Below are positions 13,917 through 14,911 of a stretch of 14,911 nt of DNA, one piece after another. The notes below the pieces were generated by a model. It had not been told where the DNA came from and made no database searches. It saw only the letters and a list, made by a program, of their open reading frames with translations. Every line of letters starts with the position of its first letter. Position 1 is the first letter of the stretch. A program made the position numbers and the translations under genes. The stretch comes from an uncultured Georgenia sp. (GTDB lineage Bacteria > Actinomycetota > Actinomycetes > Actinomycetales > Actinomycetaceae). The DNA lies in contig NZ_CALGNQ010000013.1 in the NCBI RefSeq assembly GCF_937958535.1, forward strand, positions 1 through 14,911, given 5' to 3'.

Positions 13917-14288
13917 ATGACCACCGTCGACCTCACCGCCGACACCTTCCGCGAGACCATCAGCAAGGACGGCATCGTCCTCGTCGACTGGTGGGCGGCC
14001 TGGTGCGGCCCGTGCCGCATGTTCGCACCCGTCTACGAGCGCGCCGCGCAGGCCCACCCGGACATCGTCTTCGGCAAGGTGGACACCGAGGCCGAGCCCG
14101 AGCTGTCCGCACAGGCCGGCATCACCTCGATCCCCACGCTCATGGCCTTCCGCGACGGCATCCTCGTCTTCTCCCAGCCCGGCGCCCTCCCGGCACCCGC
14201 GCTGGAGCAGGTGATCACCGCCGTCCGGGACCTCGACATGGACAAGGTCCGCGAACAGCTCGCCGAGCAGCAGTCCCAGAGCGCATGA
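13917..14288 (+). CDS. Thioredoxin
   Basis: A 123-residue cytoplasmic thioredoxin. The redox site is WCGPC (Cys30, Cys33) in VLVDWWAAWCGPCRMFAPVY, and the cis-proline loop is SIPTLM with Pro73. The fold runs from VDLTADTF to the final helix. A charged tail of about 15 residues (DMDKVREQLAEQQSQSA) makes it slightly longer than the usual 105-110. ATG at 13917 has a strong ribosome binding site (AGGAGGA) upstream. It is preceded directly by CstR-type operator 2 and followed by the repressor gene. In this setting it probably reduces protein or small-molecule persulfides and the rhodanese/reductase products rather than being the housekeeping thioredoxin. That assignment is contextual. Confidence 0.93.
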   Translation: MTTVDLTADTFRETISKDGIVLVDWWAAWCGPCRMFAPVYERAAQAHPDIVFGKVDTEAEPELSAQAGITSIPTLMAFRDGILVFSQPGALPAPALEQVITAVRDLDMDKVREQLAEQQSQSA

Positions 14289-14323
14289 CCGGCCCGACGG
14301 GCCCCGGGAAGGAAGGACGCACG

Positions 14324-14587
14324 ATGCAGCTCGACCCCAAGGAGATGGGCAAGGTCGTGAACCGGCTCCGGCGCGCCCAGGGCCAGCTGGCCGGCGTGCT
14401 CCGCATGCTCGAGGAGGGCCGGGACTGCGAGGACGTCGTCACGCAGCTCGCGGCCGTCTCCCGGGCGCTGGACCGCGCCGGCTTCGCGATCATCGCCTCC
14501 GGTATGCGGCAGTGCCTCGTGGAGTCCGACGGCGAGGAGTCGCTGGACGTGGAGAAGCTGCAGAAGCTCTTCCTCTCCCTGGCGTAG
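14324..14587 (+). CDS. cstR: CstR-type persulfide-sensing repressor (CsoR family)
   Basis: An 87-residue all-helical CsoR/RcnR-family DNA-binding protein. NRLRRAQGQLAGVLRMLEEGRDCEDVVTQLAAV is the family core with Cys35. The second cysteine is Cys64 in ASGMRQCLVES. Copper-sensing CsoR proteins have a His four residues before this Cys; here that position is Gly60, so copper coordination should be impossible. The two-Cys, no-His pattern and EEGxDCxDVxTQ closely resemble Staphylococcus CstR, which forms di-, tri- or tetrasulfide bridges on exposure to persulfides. ATG at 14324 is preceded by GGAAGGAAGGA; a small GGCCC-GAC-GGGCC hairpin (14291-14303) sits between the thioredoxin stop and this site. 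It is probably autoregulated through operators 1 and 2. Confidence 0.9.
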   Translation: MQLDPKEMGKVVNRLRRAQGQLAGVLRMLEEGRDCEDVVTQLAAVSRALDRAGFAIIASGMRQCLVESDGEESLDVEKLQKLFLSLA

Positions 14588-14591
14588 CGCA

Positions 14592-14628
14592 CCGCCCGAG
14601 CCGCGCCTCCCCGGGTCCGAGCGGGCGG
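14592..14628 (+). terminator. Possible terminator after cstR
   Basis: CCGCCCG (14592-14598) and CGGGCGG (14622-14628) are complementary over 7 bp around a 23-nt loop, just after the cstR stop. The long loop and absence of a T-tract make this a weak call. Confidence 0.3.
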
Positions 14629-14633
14629 CGAAG

Positions 14634-14639
14634 TAGGCT
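14634..14639 (+). promoter_or_regulatory. -10 box of leaderless dgt promoter
   Basis: TAGGCT lies 6 nt before the GTG start. It is a common actinobacterial -10 sequence at leaderless genes. No good ribosome binding site precedes the GTG, and no clear -35 is visible. Confidence 0.5.
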
Positions 14640-14645
14640 GCGAGC

Positions 14646-14911
14646 GTGGCTGTCGACAACCTGGAGCGCGCCGCGTACGGAGTCGCGGACCGCGAGCGCT
14701 GGTGGCAGGAGGAGCCGAAGAACCCCGGCCGCACCGCCTTCGAGCGCGACCGGGCACGCGTCGTGCACTCCTCGGCGCTGCGCCGCCTGGGCGCCAAGAC
14801 CCAGGTGCTCGGCCCGTCGAGCGACGACTTCGTCCGCACCCGGCTCACCCACTCCCTGGAGGTGGCCCAGGTGGGCCGCGAGCTGGGCAAGGCGCTGGGC
14901 TGCGACCCGGA
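14646..14911 (+). CDS. dgt: dGTPase (dNTP triphosphohydrolase), 5' part
   Basis: The N-terminal 88 residues of a deoxyguanosine triphosphate triphosphohydrolase; the gene runs off the window. The enzyme is an HD-domain protein that cleaves dNTPs to deoxynucleoside and tripolyphosphate. Translation from GTG at 14646 gives RTAFERDRARVVHSSALRRL followed by GAKTQVLGPSSDDFVRTRLTHSLEVAQVGREL. This is the diagnostic Dgt N-terminal pattern, with the first metal-binding His in THSLEV. The HD pair itself would lie beyond the edge. The GTG fits a leaderless promoter (TAGGCT 6 nt upstream). It is a core gene, so it probably marks the right boundary of the accessory stretch that starts after dusB. Confidence 0.9.
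   Translation, partial: MAVDNLERAAYGVADRERWWQEEPKNPGRTAFERDRARVVHSSALRRLGAKTQVLGPSSDDFVRTRLTHSLEVAQVGRELGKALGCDP

Noticed and set aside
14324..14587. Copper-sensing CsoR
   Set aside because: The His four residues before the second Cys is replaced by Gly, no copper chaperone or P-type ATPase is nearby, and the neighbours are sulfur enzymes.
1654..14645. Integrated mobile element or genomic island with integrase
   Set aside because: No integrase, transposase, tRNA gene, terminal inverted repeat or target duplication could be found, and GC content and codon use are uniform.

Overview
The window is very GC-rich with strong GC bias at third codon positions. It uses GTG and apparently leaderless starts, and it carries DrrAB-type transporters, an orphan maltose ABC importer without its ATPase, and CstR-type regulation. 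Together these point to a high-GC actinobacterium, most likely a Micrococcales-type lineage (Intrasporangiaceae, Ornithinimicrobiaceae or Bogoriellaceae-like). The lineage is an inference from gene style, not a database result.

Layout. (i) 91-1305: dusB, a tRNA-dihydrouridine synthase on the + strand. (ii) 1306-1653: a gene-free stretch with three 56-bp tandem repeats, three 18-bp tandem repeats and a terminator hairpin. (iii) 1654-3470, - strand: a DrrAB-like ABC exporter (permease and ATPase overlapping by 4 bp). (iv) 3676-11777: a maltose/maltodextrin locus. A GH13 alpha-glucosidase and a LacI-family repressor lie on the - strand, divergent from malE-malF-malG on the + strand. The AT-rich divergent promoter carries alternating TTGCA/TGCAA half-sites. 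A 15-bp hairpin separates malE from malF. A second GH13-like gene runs convergent to malG with only 3 bp between them, and it has lost the catalytic residues. (v) 11861-14587, + strand: a reactive-sulfur (persulfide) cluster. It encodes a CoA-disulfide/persulfide reductase fused to a rhodanese, a 38-residue cysteine-rich microprotein, a thioredoxin, and a CstR-type CsoR-family repressor with two conserved Cys but no copper-binding His. Two 16-bp operators, ATACCCCAGGGGGTAT and ATACCCGTAGGGGTAT, precede the reductase and the thioredoxin. (vi) 14646 to the end: the 5' part of dgt, a dGTPase.

How it works together. The maltose locus would import maltodextrins (MalE lipoprotein plus MalF/MalG, presumably energised by an MsiK-like ATPase encoded elsewhere) and hydrolyse them in the cytoplasm with the GH13 enzyme, under LacI-type control. 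In the sulfur cluster, CstR would sense persulfides through its Cys pair, release both operators, and induce NAD(P)H-dependent persulfide reduction, sulfur transfer and thioredoxin-based reduction.

The points most worth following up are the compact CstR regulon with its unexplained Cys-rich microprotein and a leaderless promoter whose -10 is buried in the operator, and the catalytically dead GH13 paralogue attached to a sugar importer.
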